Part shown: one piece after another, positions 8,632-17,361 of the stretch
Numbering within the stretch: position 1 is the stretch's first letter
How the letters are laid out: every line of letters starts with the position of its first letter
Assembly (NCBI RefSeq): GCF_037975235.1
Contig: NZ_CP150241.1
Coordinates: 6,014,001 to 6,078,000, forward strand
Length of the DNA: 64,000 bases
From: Paenibacillus sp. FSL R5-0341
GTDB lineage: Bacteria > Bacillota > Bacilli > Paenibacillales > Paenibacillaceae
Reading direction: 5' to 3'
Notes under the pieces: generated by a model
Told to the model about the DNA's origin: nothing
Databases searched by the model: none
Seen by the model: only the letters and a program-made list of their open reading frames with translations
Translations under genes and position numbers: made by a program

Positions 8632-8970
8632 ATGTTCTTTGCCGTTCCTCCTACGTGTATTCCTCATAATGGACAATCCTACTGAAGAGTAACGGAAGCC
8701 GTTCACACTAACCAACTACCCAGGACAGCACAAAACAACGGATTCCTCTCCGCATGATCTGCCTATGCTCTTGCCTGAGTTGCATCATTCTTCACCATAC
8801 ATATAGTCTTGACGGGTTAATGAGCACTCACGTCTTTTCCGTTCCAGTGTGTACCGCTAGCATTCCATTGCTGCCTCAGTTGACTTACTCGTGCGACAAC
8901 AGGAGCTGATCCTGAAGCCAATAGGTTTTCCCCTCTCAGAAAAACTGGGTCCGTTAATGTACTGACCTAT
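8632..8970 (-). promoter_or_regulatory. Long structured 5' leader of the SulP gene, candidate riboswitch
   Basis: A leader of about 330 nt runs between a TATAAT-like -10 box and the SulP start. It contains several local inverted repeats (GTTG with CAAC, GGACCCAGTTTT with AAAACC, GCATGAT with ATGATGC). It has some likeness in style to metabolite- or Mg-sensing leaders, but it does not match the SAM, T-box, c-di-AMP, fluoride or guanidine consensus as I remember them. Function is not assigned. Confidence 0.35.
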
Positions 8971-8971
8971 T

Positions 8972-8977
8972 ATTATA
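8972..8977 (-). promoter_or_regulatory. Candidate -10 box for the SulP leader
   Basis: TATAAT on the minus strand, with a weak TTAGTA-like -35 at 18 nt spacing. It is the best promoter match upstream of the SulP leader. Confidence 0.35.
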
Positions 8978-9081
8978 GTCACAGGATTGGATATGTACTA
9001 ATACAGTTAAGCCAAAAAAATAGAACCTTATCTCCTATTATCTTAATCTTTCTATAATTTACTCGCCCATGCTCTATTCAC

Positions 9082-9128
9082 AAAAAATAACCCGCCAAGA
9101 TCCTTTGAAGAAAGTCTCTTTAACGGGT
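9082..9128 (-). terminator. Probable terminator of the ABC1 kinase gene
   Basis: An imperfect stem (ACCCG with CGGGT as outer arms, CTTT/AAAG inside), followed on the minus strand by a T-rich run (AAAAAA on the plus strand). It lies about 20 nt past the stop codon. Confidence 0.5.
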
Positions 9129-9145
9129 ATTATCGCATTGCTATG

Positions 9146-10816
9146 CTAGAATCTTCCTGATTTGAATATCGAATAGAGCAGGAAAGCCACCATCAGAATC
9201 GCCACCAGGAAACCAATTTCAATGACCGGAATATCCCACAGCATTGTGGATTGATGACTGATCGACGAACCGATAATCAGGCCCACCATGATGATACAAA
9301 AGGCGAGCAGCACGATACTGAAGGACAGCCGATTGCTGATCTGATCCATTCTGCGCATGAGGGCATCCAGTTCAGGGACACTGATCTCCAGCCTCAGCTT
9401 GCCTTTGCTAATAATGGATGATAACTGCCTTAACTGCCCTGGCAACCCAATGACACTCTCGGCCATATCAGCCGCACTGCGGAACAACCGATTCTTGATT
9501 CTTCCAGCGCTAAAACGTTCCTTGATCAGTTTCCGCCCAAAGGGCTCAGCCATATCTACAATGCTCAGGGAAGGATCGAGATGTTCGATTACACCTTCCA
9601 TCGTCAGCAACGATTTACCGAGCAGAAGAATATCCGCAGGCATGACAACCCGGTGCCTCTGGGCTACGCCGAACAAATCATTTAACGCCTGACCCACACT
9701 AATCTTGGAAAAGGGAATATCGTAATATTTGGTACGCAACTTGTCCAAATCCACATGAAGCCCACGCAGATCCATGTCATCAGGCATCATGCCGAGCTTC
9801 TCAATTGCCCGGATCATACTGTCCGTATCTTTGCGCATTAACCCAATAATAAGCGAAGCGAGCTGTTGTTTCATCTCATCGCTCAGACTGCCCACCATAC
9901 CGAAGTCTATAAAAGCAAGACGGCCATCCTTCAATACCATCAGGTTGCCTGGATGTGGGTCAGCGTGAAAGAATCCCTGGATAAAGATTTGGTTTAATAA
10001 GGAATCTACCAACCGCTCTGCAATATTGTTCAGATCATGGCCGCGTCTGACCAGCTCTTCACGATCATTAAGTTTGATACCTTCGATATATTCCATCGTG
10101 AGCACACGGGACGAAGTCTGATCCCAGTAAATGGTCGGGATTTTGACCTTGTTGTCCTGTTGATATTGCTGTGCAATCTTTTCCGTATTGCGTCCTTCGA
10201 CCGTATAATCCAGCTCAGCCATCAATGCCTGAGCATATTCTTCTACCATTTGCGGAATCTGATATTGCTTCACCCAGTCCCAGCGCTTCTCAGCCATGGC
10301 TGTCAGCTCACGCAAAATATCCAGGTCACGCTGCACAATACGCGATATGCCCGGCCGCTGAATCTTGATGGCTACCGACTCACCGCTTCGAAGTTTGCCC
10401 AGATGCACCTGTCCAATGCTGGCCGCAGCTACAGGGGTATCCTCGAACCGGGAAAAGATCTCCTCCAGCGGTGTATCCAATTCCTGTTCCAAAATACCCC
10501 GTGCCGTCTCGGAAGAGAACGGCGGGACTTGGTCCTGCAACTTCACCAGCTCGCGAATGACAGACTCAGGCAATAGATCTGCCCTTGTGCTTGCGAGTTG
10601 CCCCAGCTTAACGAAAGCTGGCCCCAGCTCCTGCAGCACAAGCCTGATGCGTTCACTCAACGTTTTGGTGGTGTGTGCTTCACGCGACATCCACCGTCTG
10701 GGCAGAGCCAGCAGCTGGAACAAGCCCAGCTCCTCGACCATATAACCGAAGCCATGACGCACTAGCGCCATGGCAATTTCACGGTATCTGCCGACATGTT
10801 TGATTCGCACTGCCAT
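9146..10816 (-). CDS. ABC1/AarF/UbiB family kinase-like protein
   Basis: The 556-residue protein carries the UbiB signatures: FVKLGQLASTR (KxGQ motif), AAASIGQVH (Ala-rich loop replacing the P-loop), VAIKIQRPG (the ATP-binding lysine), HADPHPGN (catalytic loop) and FIDFGMVG (the metal-binding aspartate). Two transmembrane helices close the C-terminus. In other bacteria the family supports quinone or isoprenoid lipid synthesis. The ATG directly abuts the TAG of the phasin-like gene, so the two are translationally coupled. No strong ribosome binding site of its own is seen, which fits coupling. The exact substrate is unknown. Confidence 0.92.
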   Translation of the reverse strand: MAVRIKHVGRYREIAMALVRHGFGYMVEELGLFQLLALPRRWMSREAHTTKTLSERIRLVLQELGPAFVKLGQLASTRADLLPESVIRELVKLQDQVPPFSSETARGILEQELDTPLEEIFSRFEDTPVAAASIGQVHLGKLRSGESVAIKIQRPGISRIVQRDLDILRELTAMAEKRWDWVKQYQIPQMVEEYAQALMAELDYTVEGRNTEKIAQQYQQDNKVKIPTIYWDQTSSRVLTMEYIEGIKLNDREELVRRGHDLNNIAERLVDSLLNQIFIQGFFHADPHPGNLMVLKDGRLAFIDFGMVGSLSDEMKQQLASLIIGLMRKDTDSMIRAIEKLGMMPDDMDLRGLHVDLDKLRTKYYDIPFSKISVGQALNDLFGVAQRHRVVMPADILLLGKSLLTMEGVIEHLDPSLSIVDMAEPFGRKLIKERFSAGRIKNRLFRSAADMAESVIGLPGQLRQLSSIISKGKLRLEISVPELDALMRRMDQISNRLSFSIVLLAFCIIMVGLIIGSSISHQSTMLWDIPVIEIGFLVAILMVAFLLYSIFKSGRF

Positions 10817-11197
10817 CTACTCGATCTCGTTTCCTTTGAGAGGAGGAGGAACTTCAAGCGGAGCCGGGGATTCATCAGGTTGAAGCTGTGGTGTGTGGCC
10901 CAGTTCGGCAAGTTTTTTCTCCAGGACAGCAACGCGCTGTTCCAGACTGGTTACATCACTTTCGGATGCCACACCAGCTTCCTGAAGCACTCGTTTAACC
11001 TGTTCCTGAATCACCCGTTTGAGCTGACCTTGCTCTTCATCGCCCCGTTCCAGCAGGCGTTCAACCAAAGCTTTGGATTCACCGGGCGCAAGTTCCCCGC
11101 GCTTGACCAAATCATCCACGGTTTTCTCAATTTTCTCTTTGCTTACGACAGTAAGACCAAGCCCTAACGAGATCGCCTTTTTGAACAAATCGCTCAT
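10817..11197 (-). CDS. Phasin-like coiled-coil protein
   Basis: The start is set at ATG 11195-11197 because GAGGAGG lies 9 nt upstream; an ATG three codons earlier abuts the ribosome binding site and is unlikely. The 126-residue protein is rich in Lys, Glu and Leu heptads (KEKIEKTVDDLVKRGEL, then LEQRVAVLEKKLAEL), with a Pro-rich tail. This is the pattern of phasin-like regulators of polyhydroxyalkanoate granules. It is paired with a downstream ABC1 kinase, a linkage I recall from other Bacillota. A role in granules or lipid surfaces is inference. Confidence 0.7.
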   Translation of the reverse strand: MSDLFKKAISLGLGLTVVSKEKIEKTVDDLVKRGELAPGESKALVERLLERGDEEQGQLKRVIQEQVKRVLQEAGVASESDVTSLEQRVAVLEKKLAELGHTPQLQPDESPAPLEVPPPLKGNEIE

Positions 11198-11269
11198 ATT
11201 TGTCATCCTCCTCTTCGTTGATCTCTATATTATACCCCTTACACTCCGCATGCAAAAATGTCAGTCCGA

Positions 11270-11908
11270 TCAGACGTAACGTGCAGCCCATTTGCCTGCT
11301 TGCAGAAGTAACTTGCGGTACGTTTCGTTCGCAAAAGATGGCACATGATGACCTGGCATCAGATAAACAATACGCCCAACACCATATCGATGAGCCCAAA
11401 CCGCAGGCTTTGGTCCTTCTTCGGATTGATATTCAAGCAATATTTTCGTTTCGGCAAAAGAACCAAATTCAAACTGATACGGCTCTTCTTCCATTGTGAA
11501 ATTCGAAATGCCCTCCGTCACGGGATGACTTTCCGCCGTTACAGTGAATTCAAGCGGTGCATACGCCGGATGATGCAGGAACTTGGCACCGATCATCTGT
11601 TTGAGCTCATAACGATTTTGGAGCGAAATGCCGTTATGTATAATGACCAGTCCACCCCCATTACTCACATAGGACAACAAACCTGCTGTCTGCTGTGGAG
11701 AGACTTTCCCCTTCCAATCGTCCATGTATGAGATACACACATCAAATCCGGTTATATTTTCTTGCAGCAGCATATTCCGGTTCTCACTGCACTGCACTGT
11801 CATAGTATCATGGAAAATTCGGCTAATCTCCGCATCCACCCCCTGAAGCGGGTGCCAGTCCGGATGTGTATAATCGCCAAGTAGCAACGCTTTTTTACGA
11901 TGATCCAT
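11270..11908 (-). CDS. ThuA-like domain protein
   Basis: The 212-residue protein starts at ATG 11906-11908 with AAAGGAG 9 nt upstream. It has the flavodoxin/glutamine-amidotransferase-like ThuA fold: KALLLGDYTH at the start, FDVCISYMDDW, a glycine-rich GGGLVIIHN, HPVTEGI, and VGRIVYLMPGHH near the end. ThuA proteins are tied to trehalose and other sugar use, but their reaction is poorly defined. It lies 43 nt downstream of the SDR gene and is probably co-transcribed with it. Confidence 0.85.
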   Translation of the reverse strand: MDHRKKALLLGDYTHPDWHPLQGVDAEISRIFHDTMTVQCSENRNMLLQENITGFDVCISYMDDWKGKVSPQQTAGLLSYVSNGGGLVIIHNGISLQNRYELKQMIGAKFLHHPAYAPLEFTVTAESHPVTEGISNFTMEEEPYQFEFGSFAETKILLEYQSEEGPKPAVWAHRYGVGRIVYLMPGHHVPSFANETYRKLLLQAGKWAARYV

Positions 11909-11951
11909 TCAATCAATCTCCTTTCTTGTTCACCTCACTGTATAAAACCAA

Positions 11952-12671
11952 CTACCAGGGAAGCGTGTCTCCCTTGTAGTCCACATATGCGGGCTGATCT
12001 CCTTTAAACTGTTCATGGCGGTCGATAAGTACTGCGATATGCTGTGCAGATTGCTCGGGCGTGAGATCCGCAGAAGCATCCAGTTCACCCCGCATATAAC
12101 TCTGTACCCAACCAGGATGCACAAGCATCACTTGTCCACCTTCATCCTTCAGTCCATTATGTACAAGACGGGCCTGCATGTTCAAAGCAGCTTTGGACAT
12201 ACAATAGGCATACCAGCCATCCCGACTGCATTGCTCTATACTTCCAGCCTCGGAAGAGATATCAACAATCAGCTTGACCTGTCCTTGAAGAAGGAGGGGT
12301 AACAGGGAATGAGTCACACGCAGTGTACCTAAGGTGTTCACATTAAATACTTCAGCCATCTCCGCCATATTCAACGGCCCGCGGATATGATCCGTAATAC
12401 TTCCTAGTATAGCCGCATTATTGATCAGCATATCCAGATGATTCGTATCCAGCTTCAATGTCTCTGTGAACAGAGCTACCGACAGGTCGTCCGCGATATC
12501 CAATTCGATCGCACGCAGATGGTCCGGATACCCTTCTGCAAGCACACGAATTCCCTCGGAATCCTCCACGTCCAGACCCGCCGCATACACGAGATAACCT
12601 CTCTTGAGCATCTGTGCCGTCAAAGCCAATCCCAAACCCCGGGCAGCTCCCGTTACACATACGGTTCTCAT
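11952..12671 (-). CDS. Short-chain dehydrogenase/reductase
   Basis: The start at ATG 12669-12671 follows GGAGG by 9 nt; an in-frame ATG seven codons earlier has no good site. The 239-residue protein opens with VTGAARGLGLAL (the NAD(P) loop TGxxxGxG), has NNAAILG (NNAG-type motif), and a catalytic YxxxK in YAYCMSKAAL. It belongs to the classical SDR group. The substrate is unknown. ThuA follows on the same strand. Confidence 0.9.
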   Translation of the reverse strand: MRTVCVTGAARGLGLALTAQMLKRGYLVYAAGLDVEDSEGIRVLAEGYPDHLRAIELDIADDLSVALFTETLKLDTNHLDMLINNAAILGSITDHIRGPLNMAEMAEVFNVNTLGTLRVTHSLLPLLLQGQVKLIVDISSEAGSIEQCSRDGWYAYCMSKAALNMQARLVHNGLKDEGGQVMLVHPGWVQSYMRGELDASADLTPEQSAQHIAVLIDRHEQFKGDQPAYVDYKGDTLPW

Positions 12672-12853
12672 CACGATGTCCCTCCCTCGCATAATGATTC
12701 TGTCTTTAACTCATTCCACATATTCATCTGAAAACCTTTAATTGATCATGGGGATCACCAACTTCACGACCAAAGTCTCAGGAAGAAAAAGCGAGATTAG
12801 AGCCATTTTGCTTATTGAATTCAGCTATCCATATGAGCTATAAATAGCTGCTA

Positions 12854-14353
12854 TTATCTCTGCCTATATCGCTCCTGCCGATAGGCTAGACAATGCTCCA
12901 CCCATCTTTGAGCGGCATCCGGGTAAGAGCCCAGATGAACGTGCGTATACCCCGCCACAATGTTGTCTGCGGCATACCCTTCTTGCTTCAAGCCACGCAA
13001 CCCCTTGGTCTCATATGCATAAGGGATTGTTTCTTCTTCACGATAGGTCATCGTGGAATAATGGAATTCATGACCCCGAAGTACCTCACCCTTTTTCAGC
13101 AAAAAAGAATCCTGAACACTACTCGCTTCACGATAACCAAGCGCGGCGCGCTTCTTCTGCATCTGCACCTGTGCGGGGATAATACCCGCCATGTCGAAAG
13201 TAGCGCCCTCACGGTCGGTCAACGTTTCCCCGAGCACCATGTAACCTCCACACTCGGCAAATAAAGGCATGTTGGATTGTGCTGCCTCTCGAAGTCCTTC
13301 CAGAAACCCTTGGTTACCGGCAATCTCTGCTGCAAATTCCTCTGGAAACCCGCCGCCCAAATAGATGCTATCCACATCTGTTGGAATACCTTCGCCAGCG
13401 AGCGGACTGAAGTATTGTAATCGAGCCCCGGCCGCTTCGAGCAATTCCAGATTATCGGGATAATAGAAATTAAATGCCGCATCACGCGCAACGGCAATGA
13501 CAGGCTGTACCGCATATGATACATGTCGATTATTATCGTTGATCACTGAATTGGAATGTGGATCGTAATTTGGGCCTGATTCAGCATTAGCAGGATCAGT
13601 GCTGGCAATAGTCTTAGGACTCACATCTTCTGCATTCAAAGGCGGGGCGCTTGCTGCGAGATCCAGCAGAAGATCCAGATCGGTGCCTTCCATCAGCACA
13701 TCGGCTGCCCGCTGAAATAATGGTTCCAATTCACCGCGCTCGATGGCAGGCACCAGTCCTAGATGTCTCTCTGGGATGGACATGTCTTCGTCCCGCTTCA
13801 GCCAGCCGACCACCGGAATGCCGCACATCTGCTCAATAGCTTTTTTCACAATGGTATAGTGCCCCGCACTTCCACAACGGTTGACGATCACTCCGGCAAT
13901 ATTTAATTCAGGCTCTAACTGTTGAAAACCAAGAACAATCGCAGCCGCACTGCGAGCCATGCTGCGTACATCCACGACTAGGATCACAGGAGTCTGGGTC
14001 ACTTGAGCAATCTCTGCAGTTGAGCCTGTATTGCTGAGCGGATCTTTGCCATCGTAGAGGCCCATAACGCCTTCGATAATGGAAATATCATGCCCGGCAG
14101 ATGCTTTCTCGAACGTATGCCTCACGTATTCAGGCGATGTCATCCATGCATCCAGATTACGGGACGGTCTGCCCGTGACGGCGGTATGGTATGTCGGATC
14201 AATATAATCCGGGCCGCATTTGAACCCTTGTACACTCAAACCACGCTGGGCGAGTGCTCTCATCAGGCCCAAGGTTACTGTCGTTTTCCCTGCACCACTT
14301 CCGGTGCCTGCAATGATTAGTCGGGGTCTGGCGTTACAATCTGAAATGGTCAT
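12854..14353 (-). CDS. cbiA: Cobyrinate a,c-diamide synthase
   Basis: The start is the ATG at 14351-14353 behind AAGGTGG (8 nt); the longer ORF to 14440 lacks a site. The 499-residue protein has the P-loop GTGSGAGKTTV, then GFKCGPDYIDP and a C-terminal glutamine amidotransferase domain with FAECGGYMVLG, the nucleophile Cys. It amidates the a and c side chains of cobyrinate with Gln and ATP. An unusual spacer of about 45 residues rich in Asn, Ser and Pro separates the two halves. It is the last gene of the cob operon, after a 384 nt gap that contains a palindromic repeat. Confidence 0.95.
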   Translation of the reverse strand: MTISDCNARPRLIIAGTGSGAGKTTVTLGLMRALAQRGLSVQGFKCGPDYIDPTYHTAVTGRPSRNLDAWMTSPEYVRHTFEKASAGHDISIIEGVMGLYDGKDPLSNTGSTAEIAQVTQTPVILVVDVRSMARSAAAIVLGFQQLEPELNIAGVIVNRCGSAGHYTIVKKAIEQMCGIPVVGWLKRDEDMSIPERHLGLVPAIERGELEPLFQRAADVLMEGTDLDLLLDLAASAPPLNAEDVSPKTIASTDPANAESGPNYDPHSNSVINDNNRHVSYAVQPVIAVARDAAFNFYYPDNLELLEAAGARLQYFSPLAGEGIPTDVDSIYLGGGFPEEFAAEIAGNQGFLEGLREAAQSNMPLFAECGGYMVLGETLTDREGATFDMAGIIPAQVQMQKKRAALGYREASSVQDSFLLKKGEVLRGHEFHYSTMTYREEETIPYAYETKGLRGLKQEGYAADNIVAGYTHVHLGSYPDAAQRWVEHCLAYRQERYRQR

Positions 14354-14737
14354 TGTCAATTCCACCTTTTCTTGCGATATCGAATTCTTCAGCTCCGCTG
14401 AAAACGTATAAATTCTATAATCTAAACAAAACCGCATCATATAGCGATGCGGTCAAGATTAATACTCTTTATTCATGAAATTAATGTTTACACAATAACG
14501 GAGAGGACAGAAATAACCTGAAGAAGCGGGGCTAAAAGCTTTCTGAAAGTAAGCTACTTCGTAAGCATTATCTCGCCTAAAAGCTTTCTGAAAGAAGGCT
14601 ACATCGGAAGCATACGCTTAGCACCGGATTTTACCCTTTGAAAAGGGAATCAAAAAAATCCGGGGATAACAGCGATCCGAAGGGTATTCTGTCATCGCAG
14701 TGCTATTGTGTAAAGTAGATTCACTTCATGCATATCT
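14354..14737. other. Gap between cbiG and cbiA
   Basis: 384 nt without a gene. Most of it is a palindromic R1 repeat in the same orientation as the operon (14493-14705), enlarged by a direct duplication. The rest is the cbiA leader with its ribosome binding site. Confidence 0.8.
14493..14705 (-). repeat. Palindromic dispersed repeat, family R1, copy 2 (enlarged)
   Basis: Read on the minus strand it begins GCGATGACAGAATACC and GATCGCTGTTATCCCC, passes through a hairpin (CCCTTTTCAAAGGG), and ends CGCTTCTTCAGGTTATTTC. In the middle, a segment of about 45 bp carrying TTTCAGAAAGCTTTTAG is repeated twice in tandem, so this copy is longer than the others (about 210 bp against 125). Confidence 0.75.
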
Positions 14738-15826
14738 CTACTCAAATGAAACCCGGGCAACGGAGATCGTCAGATTGCCGCTCTTTTTCTTCTCAAGCAG
14801 CCAATGATCGGCTCCCGAGGAGATCAACGCCGCAGGTTCACTTACGCCATATGCTCCGGTATATTTGAACACCGTCTCGGAAGGATTCGCAAGCTTCACC
14901 GTATTCAGCTCCGCAGGGGTGTAGGTCACCAGCTCCCAGCCGTATTTGGCGCAGAGGGCCAACAGGCCCTCTTCATCTTTTTTCAGATCAATCGTGGCAA
15001 TGTTGCGCACGCTCTTCACGGAGAGGGATAACTCCTCCAAGGTGGCGAGGACTTCCTGCTCTAATTCCTCTACAGATGTACCGCGATTGCACCCCATACC
15101 GAGCACGAGGCTTTTCGGGCGATACAGTACGCCATTGGTGAGAAAACGTTCCTCTTCTTCTGCTGAAAGCAGGCGGTCACTGACGACCAGCGCAGCGTTG
15201 AACGGGAATGATGCCGTTTCCTCCAGGCTGCTGAAGACACGGATATGATCTGGCACAGGTTTGTTATATTTCCACCAGTTCCGCTCCCCCGTCTCCTGAA
15301 TGAGAGCTACAGGCTCTTCGTTTACAACAGCCGCACTGACCGGTGTTGCTTTGTCGAAGCTGTCCACGATCCAACCCAACTCCCGGCCGAACATGTCCAC
15401 CGGAATGGTGCCTTGCACGTCTGAAGCCGTTGTGATCACTGCACGTGCGCCGAGTACTTCAGCGACCTGACGTGTCAACTCATTGGCACCGCCTAGATGA
15501 CCAGACAGCACGCTGATCACATTCTCGCCGCGGTCATCAATGACCAGCACGGCCGGATCGACTTTTTTGTCCACCAGAATCGGAGCAATCATACGCACAA
15601 CCGCACCCAAAGAGATGAATAGAATAATGCCGTTATATCGCTTGAACAAATCAGGCAAAATCAGCTTTACCGAGCCTTCGAACAACTGATAACCAAGCTG
15701 CTCCTCATCCCCACGTTCAAACTTGCTCATATAAAATACGTCCGTGCCCTGGAACTGCCCTGCCAGATTACGCACCATCTCCACACCATGTTTCGTAATG
15801 GCTATAGCTGCAAACGGATTACTCAC
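14738..15826 (-). CDS. cbiG: Cobalt-precorrin-5A hydrolase
   Basis: The 362-residue protein starts at GTG (15824-15826) with GGGAG 9 nt upstream, and overlaps the end of cbiF by 8 nt. It has the CbiG pattern: an N-terminal domain (LFISLGAVVRMIAP, VLSGHLGGANELT) and a C-terminal domain with VLGMGCNRGTSVEEL. CbiG opens the delta-lactone of cobalt-precorrin-5A and releases acetaldehyde in the anaerobic pathway. Its presence supports the oxygen-independent route. Confidence 0.95.
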   Translation of the reverse strand: MSNPFAAIAITKHGVEMVRNLAGQFQGTDVFYMSKFERGDEEQLGYQLFEGSVKLILPDLFKRYNGIILFISLGAVVRMIAPILVDKKVDPAVLVIDDRGENVISVLSGHLGGANELTRQVAEVLGARAVITTASDVQGTIPVDMFGRELGWIVDSFDKATPVSAAVVNEEPVALIQETGERNWWKYNKPVPDHIRVFSSLEETASFPFNAALVVSDRLLSAEEEERFLTNGVLYRPKSLVLGMGCNRGTSVEELEQEVLATLEELSLSVKSVRNIATIDLKKDEEGLLALCAKYGWELVTYTPAELNTVKLANPSETVFKYTGAYGVSEPAALISSGADHWLLEKKKSGNLTISVARVSFE

Positions 15827-16616
15827 CAGACTTCACTCCCTTGCGATAGCCATGGGTGAAGGATTTGTCGTACAGCTTGGAACGGTGGGCATCCCGGTTC
15901 ACGAGGTCAGGATCAAGCGCCCAGCCTGCCAAAATCATCGCATGCATTGTAATGCCTGCGGCACGCAGATCCGCTGCCAGATTGGCAAGTGTGGTCCGTA
16001 CAATCTTTTGATCAGGCCATGTTGCCCGCTGCACGACTGCTACCGGTGTATCTTCGCTCCAGCCTGCGGCGAGGAATTCAACGACGACTTTTTTCGCCAA
16101 AGTCGCACTCAGGAAGAGCGCCACCGTACAGTGATGAGATGCCAGATCACGCAGCTTCTCCCGTTCAGGTACAGGGGTACGACCTTCTGCACGCGTCAGA
16201 ATTACGGTCTGTGTCAGTTCTGGTACGGTAAGTTCAGCCCCTAATGCAGCTGCCGAAGCAAAGACCGAACTCACACCCGGAATGATCTCATATTCCACAC
16301 CCTGCTGTTTCAGCAGTACCATTTGTTCCAGAATTGCGCCGTACATCGCCGGATCACCCGTATGTACACGAGCTACGCTGCGACCGGCACGAGTGGCTTC
16401 ACACATCAGCTCGACCTGACGTTCCAGATCCATACCAGAGCTTTGCAGCACTTCTGCTTCAGGCTTTGCAGTTGCGATCAGTTCATCATTCACGAGGGAA
16501 TCCGTATACAGCACCAGATCCGCACTTCTCAAAATGTTCGAACCCTTCACCGTAATCAGTTCCGGGTCTCCCGGGCCCGCACCTACGATGTAGACTTTCG
16601 CTTCTAATGTCTTCAT
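15819..16616 (-). CDS. cbiF: Cobalt-precorrin-4 C11-methyltransferase
   Basis: The 265-residue protein shares its start with the stop of cbiL (ATGA overlap at 16613-16616). It has VYIVGAGPGDPELITVKG (SAM-binding), VHTGDPAMYG and IIPGVSSVFA, typical of the corrin methyltransferase fold. CbiF methylates C11 with SAM. Gene order cbiL-cbiF-cbiG fits the anaerobic pathway. Confidence 0.95.
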   Translation of the reverse strand: MKTLEAKVYIVGAGPGDPELITVKGSNILRSADLVLYTDSLVNDELIATAKPEAEVLQSSGMDLERQVELMCEATRAGRSVARVHTGDPAMYGAILEQMVLLKQQGVEYEIIPGVSSVFASAAALGAELTVPELTQTVILTRAEGRTPVPEREKLRDLASHHCTVALFLSATLAKKVVVEFLAAGWSEDTPVAVVQRATWPDQKIVRTTLANLAADLRAAGITMHAMILAGWALDPDLVNRDAHRSKLYDKSFTHGYRKGVKSGE

Positions 16617-17329
16617 TTGCTCACCACCATCAGGCTCAGATATTCCAGCTCCTGTCCTTTCAGTTCACGGGCATCGCGCCAGACCAGTTCATATGGAGAA
16701 GTGACTTTGGTAACAACCGAAGCTTTGCCGCCCAGTCCCATCTCATCCAGTAATTCAAGCATCGGGTCAAGCACCTTTGCCACCTTGATAAATACAATCG
16801 TATCGTGATGCTCAATCGCCTGCCGCATCGCTTCTTTATCTGCCGTAGCCGGAATGATGCCCACCTGTTCGTCTCCGTCTGCCAGATGGATATCCAGTGC
16901 TGCCGCTGCACCCAGTACAGAAGAGATGCCTGGAATCGAACTAATGGGCACTTCAGGATGCAACTCTCTCATTAACCGTGCCAAATGAATAAATGTGCTG
17001 TACAGGTTTGGGTCACCCTCGGTTACAAAGGCCACATCCTTGCCTTCCTTGAGCGCACCCCAGCATGCTTCAACGGTCTTGCCCCACTCGCGTTCGAGCA
17101 CAACCGGGTCCTTCGTCATCGGGAAAATCAAGCCGAGCATCTCTTTCTCTTCTGGGTTCACATACAGTTCCACGATCTCATGGGCGTACGATTTACCGCC
17201 TTTGCGCTTCTTCGGGTAAGCAACCACGGGACATTCCCGGATCATCCGGTACGCCTTCACGGTAATCAGCTCCGGGTCACCCGGCCCGACACCCACGCCA
17301 TACAGCGTACCTACTGTTGCCGTACTCAT
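16613..17329 (-). CDS. cbiL: Cobalt-factor II / precorrin-2 C20-methyltransferase
   Basis: The start is the ATG at 17327-17329 behind AAGGGGG (8 nt), not the upstream in-frame codon at 17365. The 238-residue protein has LYGVGVGPGDPELITVKA, FVTEGDPNLYSTF and IPGISSVLGAAA, the SAM-binding and catalytic loops of the C20-methyltransferase group. It methylates cobalt-factor II at C20 using SAM. It overlaps cbiF by 4 nt. Confidence 0.95.
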   Translation of the reverse strand: MSTATVGTLYGVGVGPGDPELITVKAYRMIRECPVVAYPKKRKGGKSYAHEIVELYVNPEEKEMLGLIFPMTKDPVVLEREWGKTVEACWGALKEGKDVAFVTEGDPNLYSTFIHLARLMRELHPEVPISSIPGISSVLGAAAALDIHLADGDEQVGIIPATADKEAMRQAIEHHDTIVFIKVAKVLDPMLELLDEMGLGGKASVVTKVTSPYELVWRDARELKGQELEYLSLMVVSK

Positions 17330-17361
17330 GTTGTTTTCCCCCTTGTCCTGTCCTTGAAAAG

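Noticed and set aside
8632..8970. Known riboswitch class for the SulP leader (SAM, M-box, c-di-AMP)
   Set aside because: Key motifs of these classes are missing or only weakly matched, so no class was assigned.
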